Notes: generated from the sequence alone by a model not told the origin. A stretch of 64,000 bases of DNA from Altererythrobacter sp. CAU 1644 (GCF_029623755.1 NZ_CP121106.1:2484352-2548351); one strand, 5' to 3'; positions 9,930 to 19,507 are shown, numbered from the stretch's first letter. Numbers and translations: made by a program.

Positions 9930-10020
9930 AGCTTTTCCCCTTGCCAAGGCAGGCTAGCCGAGGCAGCGGGGCGTTCAAGCAAGTTCGGGCAGGCAAGCTC
10001 AGGCATTCGGAGAAGTTGAA

Positions 10021-11046
10021 TTGGGCTATCGTGTAGCCGTGGTTGGTGCGACCGGTAACGTCGGTCGCGAAATGATGGCGATCCTCGCCGAGCGTGAGTT
10101 TCCGTGCGACGAGGTCGCGGCGGTGGCGTCTTCGGGTTCGACCGGGACCGAGGTCGAATTCGGCGACACCGGCAAGATGCTCAAGTGCAAGAACATCGAG
10201 CATTTCGATTGGGCAGGCTGGGATATCGCGCTATTTGCGGCTGGTTCCGGACCGGCCAAGGAATATGCCCCCAAGGCGGCGGCCGCCGGCTGTGTGGTGA
10301 TCGACAACAGCTCGCTCTTCCGCATGGATCCGGATGTGCCGCTGATCGTGCCCGAGGTGAACCCGGACGCGATCGACGATTACAAGAAGCGCAACATCAT
10401 CGCCAATCCCAACTGCTCGACCGCGCAGCTGGTGGTCGCGCTCAAGCCGCTCCACGATGCGGCAACGATCAAGCGCGTCGTCGTCTCGACCTACCAGTCG
10501 GTCTCGGGCGCCGGCAAGGCGGGCATGGACGAACTGTTCGAACAGAGCCGGGCGATCTTCGTCGGCGACCAGGTCGAACCTGCCAAGTTTACCAAGCAGA
10601 TCGCCTTCAACGTCATCCCGCATATCGATGTGTTCATGGATGACGGCTCGACCAAGGAAGAGTGGAAGATGGTGGTTGAGACGAAGAAGATCCTCGATCC
10701 CAAGATCAAGCTCAACGCCACCTGCGTGCGCGTGCCGGTGTTCGTGGGCCACTCCGAAGCGGTCAATATCGAGTTCGAGAACGAGCTCGGCGCTGATAAG
10801 GCGATGGAGATCTTGCGCGAGGCTCCGGGCGTGATGCTCGTCGACAAGCGCGAGGATGGCGGATACGTCACCCCGGTCGAATGCGCGGGCGACAGCGCGA
10901 CCTACGTCAGCCGCGTGCGCGAGGATCCGACGGTCGAAAACGGACTGACCCTGTGGTGCGTGAGCGACAATCTGCGCAAGGGCGCGGCGCTCAACGCGGT
11001 GCAGATCGCCGAACTGCTGGGCCGCAAGCACCTCAAAAAGGGTTGA
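10021..11046 (+). CDS. asd: Aspartate-semialdehyde dehydrogenase
   Basis: NADPH-dependent reduction of aspartyl phosphate to aspartate semialdehyde, the branch point to lysine/DAP, threonine and methionine. 341 aa with NADP-binding VVGATGNVGREMM, catalytic Cys in NPNCSTAQLVVAL, and the substrate region VSTYQSVSGAGK. The start is a TTG preceded by GGAGAAG. The gene runs directly into a dimethylargininase gene 2 bases after its stop. Confidence 0.96.
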   Translation: MGYRVAVVGATGNVGREMMAILAEREFPCDEVAAVASSGSTGTEVEFGDTGKMLKCKNIEHFDWAGWDIALFAAGSGPAKEYAPKAAAAGCVVIDNSSLFRMDPDVPLIVPEVNPDAIDDYKKRNIIANPNCSTAQLVVALKPLHDAATIKRVVVSTYQSVSGAGKAGMDELFEQSRAIFVGDQVEPAKFTKQIAFNVIPHIDVFMDDGSTKEEWKMVVETKKILDPKIKLNATCVRVPVFVGHSEAVNIEFENELGADKAMEILREAPGVMLVDKREDGGYVTPVECAGDSATYVSRVREDPTVENGLTLWCVSDNLRKGAALNAVQIAELLGRKHLKKG

Positions 11047-11048
11047 GC

Positions 11049-11831
11049 TTGGGCTTTTTCGATTTCACCAACGCGCTGCTGCGGAAACCGGCAACATCGG
11101 TGACCGATGGCCTGCGCGACGGTGATCACGACGGGCCGGCCTATGATGACGTAGCGCGCGAGCATGCGGCCTATGCCGGGGCGCTGCGTGAACTTGGGCT
11201 CGAGGTCGAGGTGCTGCCGCCGCTCGAATCCTTTCCCGATTCGATCTTTGTCGAGGACCCGGCGCTGGTGTTTGGCGAGGGCGCTATCCTGCTCAATCCC
11301 GGCGCGCCGACGCGGGCGGGCGAGGTGGCGGAGATCGCGCCCGAGCTCGAGCGGCGCTTCGAGCGCGTACTGACGCTTGCCGAAGGGCATGTCGACGGTG
11401 GAGATATCCTCACCACGCCCGACGAAGTGCTGATTGGCCTCTCCGCGCGCACCGACGCGGACGGAGCGAAGGCGCTCATCGCTGCGCTCGCCGTGCTGGG
11501 CCTTAGCGGCAGGGTGGTGACCACGCCGCCCGGCGTGCTCCATTTCAAGACCGGCTGCGGGCTGATCGACGAGGAAACCGTCGCAGTGATCGCCGAACTC
11601 GACGATCAAGAGATGTTCGGATCGCTGCGCCGCGTGGTGATTCCCGCCAATGAAGCGGCGGCCGCGAACCTTCTCCGGGTCCGCGGCACGGTCTTGATCG
11701 GCGAGGGCTTCCCCAAAGCGCGCGAACTGGTCGAGGCGCTGGGTGTTAAAACCCAGGCGCTGCCGGTCTCCGAAATCGGCAAGATCGACGCCGGCCTCTC
11801 CTGCATGTCGCTTCGCTGGCAGGCTGCCTGA
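11049..11831 (+). CDS. Dimethylargininase (DDAH), amidinotransferase superfamily
   Basis: Hydrolyses N-omega-methylated arginines to citrulline plus methylamine or dimethylamine; a pentein-fold enzyme. The 260 aa match the short DDAH type. The nucleophile is C252 in GLSCMSLRW, the catalytic His is H165 in VLHFKTG, and DSIFVEDPALV forms the substrate-binding segment. The position that is Glu in the Pseudomonas enzyme (E114) is Asp here in HVDGGDIL. TTG 11049 starts the protein at L-G-F-F-D-F-T, two bases after asd; an upstream open extension overlaps asd and is not used. Related arginine-handling activities cannot be excluded. Confidence 0.85.
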   Translation: MGFFDFTNALLRKPATSVTDGLRDGDHDGPAYDDVAREHAAYAGALRELGLEVEVLPPLESFPDSIFVEDPALVFGEGAILLNPGAPTRAGEVAEIAPELERRFERVLTLAEGHVDGGDILTTPDEVLIGLSARTDADGAKALIAALAVLGLSGRVVTTPPGVLHFKTGCGLIDEETVAVIAELDDQEMFGSLRRVVIPANEAAAANLLRVRGTVLIGEGFPKARELVEALGVKTQALPVSEIGKIDAGLSCMSLRWQAA

Positions 11832-11858
11832 CGAGCATTACACGGCGGGGCGGCCGCG

Positions 11859-12281
11859 CTAGTCGCCTCCGCCAAACATGGCAAAGACTTGCTCGCCAGT
11901 GAGGTCCTGCGTTTCTTCGGCGAACGAATAATAGTGCGGCTTCTCGTCGATGAAGACCTGCCGCTTGAATGTCAGCGCATCATCGGCCGGGAAGATCCCT
12001 ACCGGAACGATCGTCTGGCCGGTCTGCTTGATCCGATAGAACAGATGCGTGCCGCAATTGCTGCAGAAGCCGCGCTCAGCCCATGGCGATGAATCGTATA
12101 CGCTGATCGAATCCTGGCCCGTGAATTCGACGAACGTCCCGCAATCCACCTCGATGAACGGGCCGCCGCTCCAGCCCCGGCACATCGAGCAATGGCACGC
12201 GCCCACTTCATTGCTCGCCTCCAGCGCTTCGAGCTTCACTGCTCCGCAAAGGCATTGTCCGGTTCGCTTGCTTGTCGACAA
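11859..12281 (-). CDS. GFA-family protein (glutathione-dependent formaldehyde-activating-like)
   Basis: 140 aa zinc-binding protein of the GFA/Mss4-like fold. CLCGAVKLE, CHCSMCRGWSGG and FCSNCGTHL provide the CxC, CxC-x2-C and CxxC metal ligands. The physiological reaction is not settled for most members; S-hydroxymethylglutathione formation is the founding claim. TTG 12281 is favoured over ATG 12308 because a strong AGGAGG sits five bases before it. A second family member lies nearby at 13015. Confidence 0.85.
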   Translation of the reverse strand: MSTSKRTGQCLCGAVKLEALEASNEVGACHCSMCRGWSGGPFIEVDCGTFVEFTGQDSISVYDSSPWAERGFCSNCGTHLFYRIKQTGQTIVPVGIFPADDALTFKRQVFIDEKPHYYSFAEETQDLTGEQVFAMFGGGD

Positions 12282-12361
12282 CCTGTCCTCCTGCAAAATG
12301 ATTGGCATCCGAGCGTCCGTTATCGGACTGCAGCTTGCGCTTGTCGACGGGCTTATGGAAT

Positions 12362-13018
12362 ATGCAGCGCATGACCCTGACCGCAGACCTCTATTTCAGC
12401 TTCCGTTCGCCTTACAGCTATCTCGCCATCGGGCGTTATCGTCGGCTGACCGAAACCAATGACGTCGATATCGCCTTGCGGCCGGTCTATCCGATCGCCA
12501 TTCGCGATCCGGACATCCTGTTCACCAATGCGCTGCAAGGCCGGTACATCTTCATCGATGCGGCGCGCTCGGCCCAGATGCTTGGCATTCCCTATCGCTG
12601 GCCGCGCCCCGACCCGGTCGTGCAGGACATGATGACGCGCAAGGTGTCCGAGGACCAGCCGTACATCTATCGCCTCACCCGCATGGGCCAGGCGGCGCAG
12701 CGGCAGGGCAAAGGGATCGCTCTTGCTGACGAGGTCTCGAAGATCATCTGGTCGGGCGAGGTCGATGACTGGCACGAGGGCGATCATCTGGCAGGCGCGG
12801 TGGCGCGCGCAGGTCTCGATCTGGCCGAACTCGATGCAGCGATCGAGGCCGAGGCTGAAGAGCTCGACGCCGAAATATCCACCAACCAGGATGCGCTCGC
12901 CGCCGCCGGCCACTGGGGTGTGCCGACACTGGTGTTCGAGGGCGAACCTTTCTTCGGGCAGGACCGGATCGAGATGGCCAAGTGGCGGATGGAGCAGAAG
13001 GGGCTGACTGCGCGATGA
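12362..13018 (+). CDS. DsbA-like oxidoreductase / 2-hydroxychromene-2-carboxylate isomerase family
   Basis: About 218 aa with a thioredoxin-fold kappa-GST-like architecture: YFSFRSPYSYLA at the N terminus, where Ser (not CxxC) is at the active site, and GHWGVPTLVFEGEPFFGQDR near the C terminus. Characterised relatives isomerise 2-hydroxychromene-2-carboxylate with glutathione in naphthalene breakdown; no aromatic catabolism genes are nearby, so the substrate is uncertain. ATG 12371 is an alternative start. The stop overlaps the next GFA gene by 4 bases, suggesting a glutathione-linked operon. Confidence 0.85.
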   Translation: MQRMTLTADLYFSFRSPYSYLAIGRYRRLTETNDVDIALRPVYPIAIRDPDILFTNALQGRYIFIDAARSAQMLGIPYRWPRPDPVVQDMMTRKVSEDQPYIYRLTRMGQAAQRQGKGIALADEVSKIIWSGEVDDWHEGDHLAGAVARAGLDLAELDAAIEAEAEELDAEISTNQDALAAAGHWGVPTLVFEGEPFFGQDRIEMAKWRMEQKGLTAR

Positions 13019-13464
13019 CCGAGGCGATCGAAAAGACCGGCGGCTGCCAGTGCGGCAAGGTGCGCTATCGCGCGACCATCGATCCCGCGCAGGCCTATCT
13101 GTGCCACTGCCGCATGTGCCAGCGCGCGACCGGAGGGGTGTCGATCGCTTTCATCGGTCTGCAGAAGGCGGACATCGCCTGGGAATCCGGCCCCGACTGG
13201 TATGCAAGCTCGCCGATTGCCAGGCGACCGTTCTGTTCGAATTGCGGCACGCCGCTGGGTTTTGCGTTCAACGACAGCGAGGGGATGGATATCACCGTCG
13301 GCAGCCTCGATGAGCCGTACGGCATCGAGCCGCACTGGCACTTCGCTTCCGAAAAGATCCACGAAGCCTGGGTCGACACGTCCAACCTGCCGCGCAAGAA
13401 GATCACCGATTACGAGAAGCTCAACCAGATGTGGATCGACGCCACCGGGAGCGTGCCCGAGTGA
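13015..13464 (+). CDS. GFA-family protein
   Basis: 149 aa, same family as the gene at 11859: CQCGKVRYRA, CHCRMCQRATGG and FCSNCGTPLGF carry the cysteine ligands. It is translationally coupled at both ends (ATGA with the isomerase gene, GTGA with the hydrolase gene), so isomerase, GFA protein and hydrolase form one operon. Function beyond probable zinc and glutathione binding is inferred. Confidence 0.88.
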   Translation: MTEAIEKTGGCQCGKVRYRATIDPAQAYLCHCRMCQRATGGVSIAFIGLQKADIAWESGPDWYASSPIARRPFCSNCGTPLGFAFNDSEGMDITVGSLDEPYGIEPHWHFASEKIHEAWVDTSNLPRKKITDYEKLNQMWIDATGSVPE

Positions 13465-14225
13465 GCGAGATCACGTCCGAGCGTTTCCGATCGTTTGACG
13501 GTACGCAGCTCGCAATTCTTCGAATCGGCTCCGGTCCCCCAGTGGTACTGCTGCACGGCCTGTTCTCCAGCTCCGACATGAACTGGATCAAGTGGGGCCA
13601 TGCCGCAAAGATCGCCGATGCCGGGTTCGAGGCAATCATGCTCGACTTCCGCGTGCATGGCCAAAGCGAAAGCCCGCGGGATCCGGCGGCCTATCCGCAA
13701 AACGTGCTGGTCCGCGATGTGGTCGCGCTGATCGAGCACCTCGGGCTGGCGGAGTACACGCTGGGCGGATTTTCGCTTGGTGCGCGCACATCGCTCCATG
13801 CGGTCGCGCATGGCGTGCTCACCCCCGAACGCTTGATCGTCGGCGGGATGGGGACTGCCGGGCTCGGGGAGTGGAACAAGCGCTCGGCGCATTTCAAACG
13901 CGTGATCGACGAATTCGACACCATCACCAGCGACGATCCGGCCTATTACTCGCGCCAGTTCCTCAAGTCGCAGGGGGTGGACCGGGTTGCAGCGCGGCTG
14001 CTGCTCGATACCATGCCCGATCTCGACCTCGCCATGCTCGAGAATGTCACCATGCCGGTGCTGGTCGTGTGCGGGGAGGAGGACCGTGACAATGGCTCGG
14101 CGCAGGAACTCACTGCCCTGCTGCCCGACGCAATCTATGTCGAGACCCCAGGCAACCATCTGATGAGCGCCACAAAGCCCGAAATGGGTGACGAGATCGC
14201 CGCGTGGCTCACATCCACGCAGTAG
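13461..14225 (+). CDS. Alpha/beta hydrolase
   Basis: 254 aa. VVLLHGLFSSSDMNW provides the oxyanion region, GGFSLGARTS the nucleophile Ser, VVCGEEDRDNG the acid region and PGNHLMSATK the catalytic His. The GTG start overlaps the stop of the GFA gene. Serine hydrolase of unknown substrate; esterase or C-C hydrolase activities are both possible. Confidence 0.88.
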   Translation: MSEITSERFRSFDGTQLAILRIGSGPPVVLLHGLFSSSDMNWIKWGHAAKIADAGFEAIMLDFRVHGQSESPRDPAAYPQNVLVRDVVALIEHLGLAEYTLGGFSLGARTSLHAVAHGVLTPERLIVGGMGTAGLGEWNKRSAHFKRVIDEFDTITSDDPAYYSRQFLKSQGVDRVAARLLLDTMPDLDLAMLENVTMPVLVVCGEEDRDNGSAQELTALLPDAIYVETPGNHLMSATKPEMGDEIAAWLTSTQ

Positions 14226-14364
14226 GACTCCAGACGGCTTCTCGGGCGTTACGTTTTCGTCCCGCCGTTCGTCGAATGACTGCCCACCCGGCTTGATTCC
14301 CGCGCGCGGCACGTTCAAACCGGTTGCCAACGAAACCAATTGCCATCTTGAGAGGATCGCACTG

Positions 14365-16239
14365 ATGAAATTCGCTAGTTTTGCCCGCGTTCTGGGCACC
14401 TCTGCGCTTGCCACTTCGCTCGCCGCTTGCGCCACAACGCCCGCTCCCGATGTCGAGAGCACTGCCGCCATCGAGGCGGGGGAGGTCGATCCCTATCCGC
14501 TGACGCCGCAGGGCGCAGCCGACTGGGTGGCGATGGTCGAGAAGGACCTGCTCGGTTTCTCGGAAGAATACGCCCGGGTGCAGTGGATCAATTCAACCTA
14601 CATCAACTACGACAGCGATTGGCTGGCGTCGAAATACGGTGCCATCTCGACGGAAAAGTCGGTCGCCTACGCCAATGAGGCAGCCAGGTATGCCCGCGTC
14701 GCAGGGCTCGATCCCGAGGTGGCGCGCAAGCTCGACATCCTGCGCAACGGGATCGTCATGCCCGCTCCTGTCCGCGACGGGGCTGCCGCCGAACTGGCCG
14801 AACTGTCGACCAAGCTCGGCTCCGCCTACGGCAAAGGTCAGGCGACGCTCAACGGCCAGTCGATCCCCGGCGTCGATGCCGAGGCGGAGATGGGCAATCT
14901 CGAACGTACGCCCCAGGAATTGTCGGAAATGTGGGTCAGCTGGCACGACAATGTCGGCGCGCCGATGAAGGACGATTATGCGCGCATGATCGCCATCGCC
15001 AATGACGGCGCCAAGGAGCTGGGCTTCGCCGATCTCGGCGCAATGTGGCGTTCGAACTACGATATGGACCCCGACCAGTTCGCCGCCGAGACCGAACGCA
15101 TGTGGCAGGAAGTGAAGCCGCTGTACGTCGCGCTTCACACCTATGTTCGCTCGAAGCTCAACGAGAAGTATGGCGATGCCGTGCAACCTGCCACGGGCCC
15201 GATCCGCGCTGACCTGCTCGGCAACATGTGGGCGCAGGAGTGGGGCAATATCTATCCGCTCGTGGCGCCCAAGGGAGCAGGCGACATCGGCTACGATCTG
15301 ACGGAGCTGATCGTCGAAAAGGGCTATGACGAGCGCGAGATGGTGAAGGTCGGCGAACAGTTCTTCTCGTCGATGGGGTTTGCGCCGCTGCCCGAAACGT
15401 TCTGGGAGCGTAGCCAGTTCACCAAGCCGCAGGATCGCGAGGTCGTCTGCCACGCCAGCGCCTGGGATCTCGACAATGTCGACGACCTGCGGATCAAGAT
15501 GTGCATCAAGCGCAATGCCGACGACTTCAAGGTGATCCACCACGAGCTCGGCCACAACTACTACCAGCGCGCCTACAACCAGCAAGACTATCTACACCTC
15601 AACGGCGCCAACGACGGTTTCCACGAGGCGATCGGCGACATGATCTCGCTCTCGATCACGCCTGAGTACCTGGTCCAGATCGACATGCTCGATCGCAAGG
15701 ACGTGCCGAGCGCCGACAAGGACATCGGCCTGCTGCTGCGCGAGGCGATGGACAAGGTGGCCTTCCTGCCGTTCGGACTGCTGGTCGACCGTTATCGCTG
15801 GAGCCTGTTCGACGGATCGGTCGCGCCGACCGACTACAACGAGCAGTGGACCTCGCTGCGTTACCAGTACCAGGGCATCGTCCCGCCGGTGCCGCGCGGC
15901 CCCGACGCTTTCGATCCGGGTGCGAAGTACCACGTGCCGGGCAACGTCCCCTACACGCGCTATTTCCTCGCGCGGATCCTGCAGTTCCAGTTCTACAAGG
16001 CCGCCTGCGACCAGGCCGGTTGGGAAGGGCCGCTCCACCGCTGCAGCTTCTATGGCAATGAGGAAGTCGGCAAGAACCTCAACGCCATGCTCGAGATGGG
16101 CGCCAGCAAGCCCTGGCCCGACGCGCTCGAAGCCTTCACTGGCGAGCGGCAGATGAGCGGCAAGGCGATGGTCGAATACTTCGCGCCGCTGATGGATTGG
16201 CTCGAAGAGCAGAACCAGGGCAAGCCGCAGGGGTGGTGA
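14365..16239 (+). CDS. M2-family peptidyl-dipeptidase lipoprotein (ACE-like)
   Basis: 624 aa zinc metallopeptidase of the angiotensin-converting-enzyme family, releasing C-terminal dipeptides. HELGHNYYQRAY (H393, E394, H397) plus E421 in GFHEAIGDM form the gluzincin site. A type II signal peptide ends in LAAC at about residue 21, so the enzyme is a periplasmic or outer-membrane lipoprotein. ATG 14365 is chosen over an upstream in-frame extension because it starts the signal peptide and follows AGAGGAT. It ends two bases before a second lipoprotein gene. Confidence 0.93.
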   Translation: MKFASFARVLGTSALATSLAACATTPAPDVESTAAIEAGEVDPYPLTPQGAADWVAMVEKDLLGFSEEYARVQWINSTYINYDSDWLASKYGAISTEKSVAYANEAARYARVAGLDPEVARKLDILRNGIVMPAPVRDGAAAELAELSTKLGSAYGKGQATLNGQSIPGVDAEAEMGNLERTPQELSEMWVSWHDNVGAPMKDDYARMIAIANDGAKELGFADLGAMWRSNYDMDPDQFAAETERMWQEVKPLYVALHTYVRSKLNEKYGDAVQPATGPIRADLLGNMWAQEWGNIYPLVAPKGAGDIGYDLTELIVEKGYDEREMVKVGEQFFSSMGFAPLPETFWERSQFTKPQDREVVCHASAWDLDNVDDLRIKMCIKRNADDFKVIHHELGHNYYQRAYNQQDYLHLNGANDGFHEAIGDMISLSITPEYLVQIDMLDRKDVPSADKDIGLLLREAMDKVAFLPFGLLVDRYRWSLFDGSVAPTDYNEQWTSLRYQYQGIVPPVPRGPDAFDPGAKYHVPGNVPYTRYFLARILQFQFYKAACDQAGWEGPLHRCSFYGNEEVGKNLNAMLEMGASKPWPDALEAFTGERQMSGKAMVEYFAPLMDWLEEQNQGKPQGW

Positions 16240-16240
16240 T

Positions 16241-17257
16241 GTGATGATCAGGCTGCTTGCCCCCGTTGGCGCATTTTCGCTCCTCGCCTGCAGCCCGGCT
16301 GCGATAGGGGAGGACGATGCGCCGGCGGCGGAGGCGCCGCAGCTTGAGGGACAATATCTGTTCGTCGCCAACAAACGCGGCAACAGCCTCTCGAAGATCG
16401 ATCTTGCCAGCGGTGAAGAGGTGAAGCGCGTCGATAGCTGCGCCAACCCGCACGAGTTGGCGGTGTCCCCCGACGGCCAGCACGTGGCGCTTGCCTGTTA
16501 CGGAGAGACCAGCGTCGAGATTTTCGCGACCGCTGATCTCTCCCGGGTCAACCGCCTCGACCTTGGGCCTGATGCACGACCGCATGGGATCCACTGGGGT
16601 GGAGCTTTGGTGGCAACGGCGGAAGGTAGGCAGTCGATTTTCGTGATCGAGAGCCCGTTGCGGGCGACATCGCAAATGCGCGAGTACAAGACGGGCAAGC
16701 GAGGCAGCCACATGGTCGCCGTCGCGCCCGACAACGAGACGGCCTGGACGGTCGATATGGGTTCGGGAACGGTCACGCGCCTTGACCTTCAGACCTTCGG
16801 TCCCGCGCGCTCGGTCGAAATCGGAACCGAGCCGGAAGGGATCGATCTGTCGCCCGACGGGGAGACGCTGTGGGTTTCGGCGCGCGGTTCGGACAAGGCG
16901 TTCAAGCTCGATCCGGAAACGCTCGAAGTGCAAGGCGAAATCCCGACCGGCCGGTTTCCGCTTCGGCTGGCGATCCGCCCGCAGGGAGATGTGGCTGTCA
17001 CCTCAAACCTGGCCGACGGATCATTGACGGTGATCGACCTCGCCACTGCGGGAGCCATTCGCACCATTGCGGTTTCGAGTCCGGAACAGGCCGAGGCGCG
17101 CATCCAGGTGACGATCCTGTGGTCCGACGATGGCGAGCGGATCTATGCTGCCGAGACGCAAAGCGATACGGTGGCCGAGATCGACTACGTCAGTGGCAAG
17201 GTCCTGCGCCGGCTCAAGACCGGCGAGGGCGGCGACGGCATGGCCATCCTCGAATGA
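16241..17257 (+). CDS. YncE-like beta-propeller lipoprotein
   Basis: About 338 aa. The signal peptide has an LLAC lipobox near residue 17. The rest consists of repeated propeller blades with YVTN-type elements (LFVANKRGNSLSKIDLASGE, LAVSPDGQHVALACYG, IDLSPDGETLWVSARGSDK, ILWSDDGERIYAAETQSD). Such proteins bind ligands or DNA in the envelope; no enzymatic residues are evident. GTG 16241 or ATG 16244 may start it. It overlaps the rimB gene by 4 bases. Confidence 0.85.
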   Translation: MMIRLLAPVGAFSLLACSPAAIGEDDAPAAEAPQLEGQYLFVANKRGNSLSKIDLASGEEVKRVDSCANPHELAVSPDGQHVALACYGETSVEIFATADLSRVNRLDLGPDARPHGIHWGGALVATAEGRQSIFVIESPLRATSQMREYKTGKRGSHMVAVAPDNETAWTVDMGSGTVTRLDLQTFGPARSVEIGTEPEGIDLSPDGETLWVSARGSDKAFKLDPETLEVQGEIPTGRFPLRLAIRPQGDVAVTSNLADGSLTVIDLATAGAIRTIAVSSPEQAEARIQVTILWSDDGERIYAAETQSDTVAEIDYVSGKVLRRLKTGEGGDGMAILE

Positions 17258-17715
17258 GCGAAACGAAGCCGCTCGCGATCGTCGGCTGGCGCGAGATCGT
17301 CCATCTGCCCCAACTCGGCCTTGCCAACATCCCGGCCAAGATCGACACCGGCGCGCGCACTTCTTCGCTGCATGGATCGGTGATCGAGGAGTTCGAACGC
17401 GAAGGACAGAAATACATCCGGTTTGCGGTCGACTTCCCCCAGCAGAAGGTTCGCCAATTGTGCGAGGCGGTGCATGTCGACATGCGCGGGATAACGAGCT
17501 CTAACGGGGAAACGCAAAGACGCTACGTCATCAAGACCCCACTCAAGATCGGCAGCCTCAGTTTCCGTGCGGAAATCAGCCTTGCCGACCGTAGCGACAT
17601 GAAATTTCCGATGCTAATTGGCCGATCGTCGCTAAGGCGCCGATTTGTTGTCGATTCCGGCCATTCCTGGTTGCAGAGCCCCGGCCGCGACCCCGTCAAA
17701 GGACACAAGACATGA
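17254..17715 (+). CDS. rimB: Retropepsin-like ATP-dependent zinc protease family, RimB-like
   Basis: 153 aa of COG4067 type with an aspartic-protease-like [12 protein letters not shown] (D31) and [17 protein letters not shown] near the end. In Pseudomonas the RimB protein of the rimABK system is a member of this family and removes glutamates from ribosomal protein S6 that RimK has added. Coupling here is very tight: ATGA overlaps join it to the upstream lipoprotein gene and to rimK. The symbol rests on family and rimK adjacency. Confidence 0.8.
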   Translation: MSETKPLAIVGWREIVHLPQLGLANIPAKIDTGARTSSLHGSVIEEFEREGQKYIRFAVDFPQQKVRQLCEAVHVDMRGITSSNGETQRRYVIKTPLKIGSLSFRAEISLADRSDMKFPMLIGRSSLRRRFVVDSGHSWLQSPGRDPVKGHKT

Positions 17716-18617
17716 AAATCGCCATGTTGGCGCGAAATCCGAATCTGTATTCGCACCGGCGCATGGTCGAGGCAGCGGAGGCGCGGGGCCATACGCTCGA
17801 TATCCTCAACACGCTGCGCTGCACGGTGAACATCGCCAGCCACCGGCCGACGCTGACCTACAATGGTGCGACATTGGCCGGATATGACGCTGTGATCCCG
17901 CGTATCGGTGCGTCGATCACCAACTACGGCCTCGCGGTATTACGCCAGTTCGAGATGGGCGGGGTGTGGCCGCTCAACGAAAGCGTCGCGATCGGCCGCA
18001 GCCGCGACAAGCTGCGCAGCATGCAGATCCTGGCCAAGCACGGGCTGGGCCTGCCGCTCACCGCCTATGCCAACGACCCGAAGCAGGCGGAAGAAATCAT
18101 CAAGGCGGTAAAAGGCCCGCCGGTCGTGATCAAGCTGCTCGAGGGGACGCAGGGCATCGGCGTGGTGCTGGCCGAAACCATGTCCTCCGCCAAGTCGGTG
18201 ATCGAGGCGTTCCGCGGCGCCAACGTCAACATCCTGGTGCAGGAATTCATCAAGGAAGCGGGCGGCACCGATATCCGTGCGCTGGTGGTCGGCGGCAAGG
18301 TGGTCGCCGCCATGCAGCGTACCGGTGCGGCGGACGACTTCCGTTCGAACCTCCACCGCGGCGGCAGCGCTCAGGTGATCAAGATCACCCCGGAAGAACG
18401 CTCGACCGCCGTTCGCGCGGCCAACCGCATGGGCCTCAACGTGTGCGGTGTCGACATGCTGCGATCGAACCACGGGCCGGTGATTATGGAGGTCAATTCC
18501 TCACCTGGTCTTGAGGGGATCGAAAAGGCCACCGGCAAGGACGTCGCCGGAATGATCATCAAGTTCATCGAGGACAACGCCAAGGCCGGGAAGACCAAGA
18601 CTAAGGGCAAGGGGTAA
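17712..18617 (+). CDS. rimK: RimK-family ATP-grasp ligase (S6 glutamylation)
   Basis: 301 aa ATP-grasp enzyme that adds glutamate to the C terminus of ribosomal protein S6. Visible are the N-terminal preATP-grasp domain ([20 protein letters not shown]), [19 protein letters not shown] with the ATP lysine, [17 protein letters not shown], and the metal site [18 protein letters not shown]. Length matches E. coli RimK. Its presumed substrate gene rpsF lies about 4 kb downstream at 22659. In Pseudomonas RimK activity responds to c-di-GMP; whether this one does is not known. Confidence 0.93.
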   Translation: MKIAMLARNPNLYSHRRMVEAAEARGHTLDILNTLRCTVNIASHRPTLTYNGATLAGYDAVIPRIGASITNYGLAVLRQFEMGGVWPLNESVAIGRSRDKLRSMQILAKHGLGLPLTAYANDPKQAEEIIKAVKGPPVVIKLLEGTQGIGVVLAETMSSAKSVIEAFRGANVNILVQEFIKEAGGTDIRALVVGGKVVAAMQRTGAADDFRSNLHRGGSAQVIKITPEERSTAVRAANRMGLNVCGVDMLRSNHGPVIMEVNSSPGLEGIEKATGKDVAGMIIKFIEDNAKAGKTKTKGKG

Positions 18618-18622
18618 AATTT

Positions 18623-18654
18623 GCCGTTCACGGGAGCTAAAGCTCTGTAACGGC
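18623..18654 (+). terminator. Hairpin after rimK
   Basis: GCCGTT/AACGGC outer stem and GAGCT-AA-AGCTC inner stem, then ATTGGTTTTG. It probably ends the transcript running from the M2 peptidase gene to rimK. Confidence 0.6.
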
Positions 18655-18688
18655 ATTGGTTTTGCATTATCAATGCAGGACCTTCACT

Positions 18689-19507
18689 ATGCGCCTAATC
18701 CTTGCTGCTTCGCTTTTCACCTTGACTGCGCCCGGCCTTGCCGCGGCCCAGCAGCTCGAACTCGCCCCAAACCAGACTTTGCTGGAAGTGCAGGCGACCG
18801 GGGAAGCCTTTGTATCGCCCGACCGCGCGATTCTGAATGGCGGGGTCATCACTTTCGCGACCAGTTCGCGTGAAGCGGTGAATGCCAATGCGGTAGCAAT
18901 GAACAAGGTCGTCGACGCCCTACGCAAGGCCGGGGTCGACCCGCGTGACATCCAGACCCAGAACCTCTCGCTCAATCCCCAATTCAACTACAGTGGACGT
19001 GACGGCCAGCCGCCGGAAATCACCGGTTATCAGGCTACCAACTCGATGTCGGTTACCGTCAGAGATGTACGCAAATCGGCCGAGTTGCTGACGGTCATGT
19101 TCGACGCGGGCGCCAACAATGCTTTCGGCCCGAATTTTTCGCTGGCCGATTATGACGCCGCGACTGTCGAAGCACGCGCGGACGCAGTCAAAAAGGCTGG
19201 CGAGCAGGCTAAGGCCTATGCGGATGCATTCGGCATGAAGATCGTCAAGGTCCACCGCATCAGCGAGCGCGCAGGTGGATCTTACTACCAGCCGATCATA
19301 ACCCGGGCCAATCGTATGGCGCCCCCACCGCCTCCTCCGCCATCGCCGGCGGCGGTCATGAATGTTTCTGCCCTCTCAGCAGTCGAGGTGGGCGAGATGC
19401 AGCAGAACGTCACGCTATTCGTGGACTATATTCTCGAGCCACGTGGAGGTCGGCTCACGCATTCCGCGCCATCAGCCCGCCGTCCACTGGGATTACCGCG
19501 CCGGTGA
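18689..19507 (+). CDS. SIMPL-domain (DUF541) secreted protein
   Basis: 272 aa. A cleavable signal peptide (MRLILAASLFTLTAPGLAAA) precedes a SIMPL domain (LLEVQATGEAFVSPDRAIL, VVDALRKAGVDPRDIQTQNL, and a long helix rich in Ala/Lys). Near residue 210 there is a proline run, PPPPPPPSP. Family members are periplasmic or outer-membrane proteins linked to stress and surface functions, without known catalysis. The last 18 or so residues (after DYILE) come from DNA that is antisense to the SDR gene; family members normally end at this beta strand. Confidence 0.88.
   Translation: MRLILAASLFTLTAPGLAAAQQLELAPNQTLLEVQATGEAFVSPDRAILNGGVITFATSSREAVNANAVAMNKVVDALRKAGVDPRDIQTQNLSLNPQFNYSGRDGQPPEITGYQATNSMSVTVRDVRKSAELLTVMFDAGANNAFGPNFSLADYDAATVEARADAVKKAGEQAKAYADAFGMKIVKVHRISERAGGSYYQPIITRANRMAPPPPPPPSPAAVMNVSALSAVEVGEMQQNVTLFVDYILEPRGGRLTHSAPSARRPLGLPRR

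Noticed and set aside
10881..11048. Upstream extension of the dimethylargininase frame into asd
   Set aside because: Overlaps the conserved C terminus of asd by more than 160 bases; TTG 11049 gives the family N terminus.
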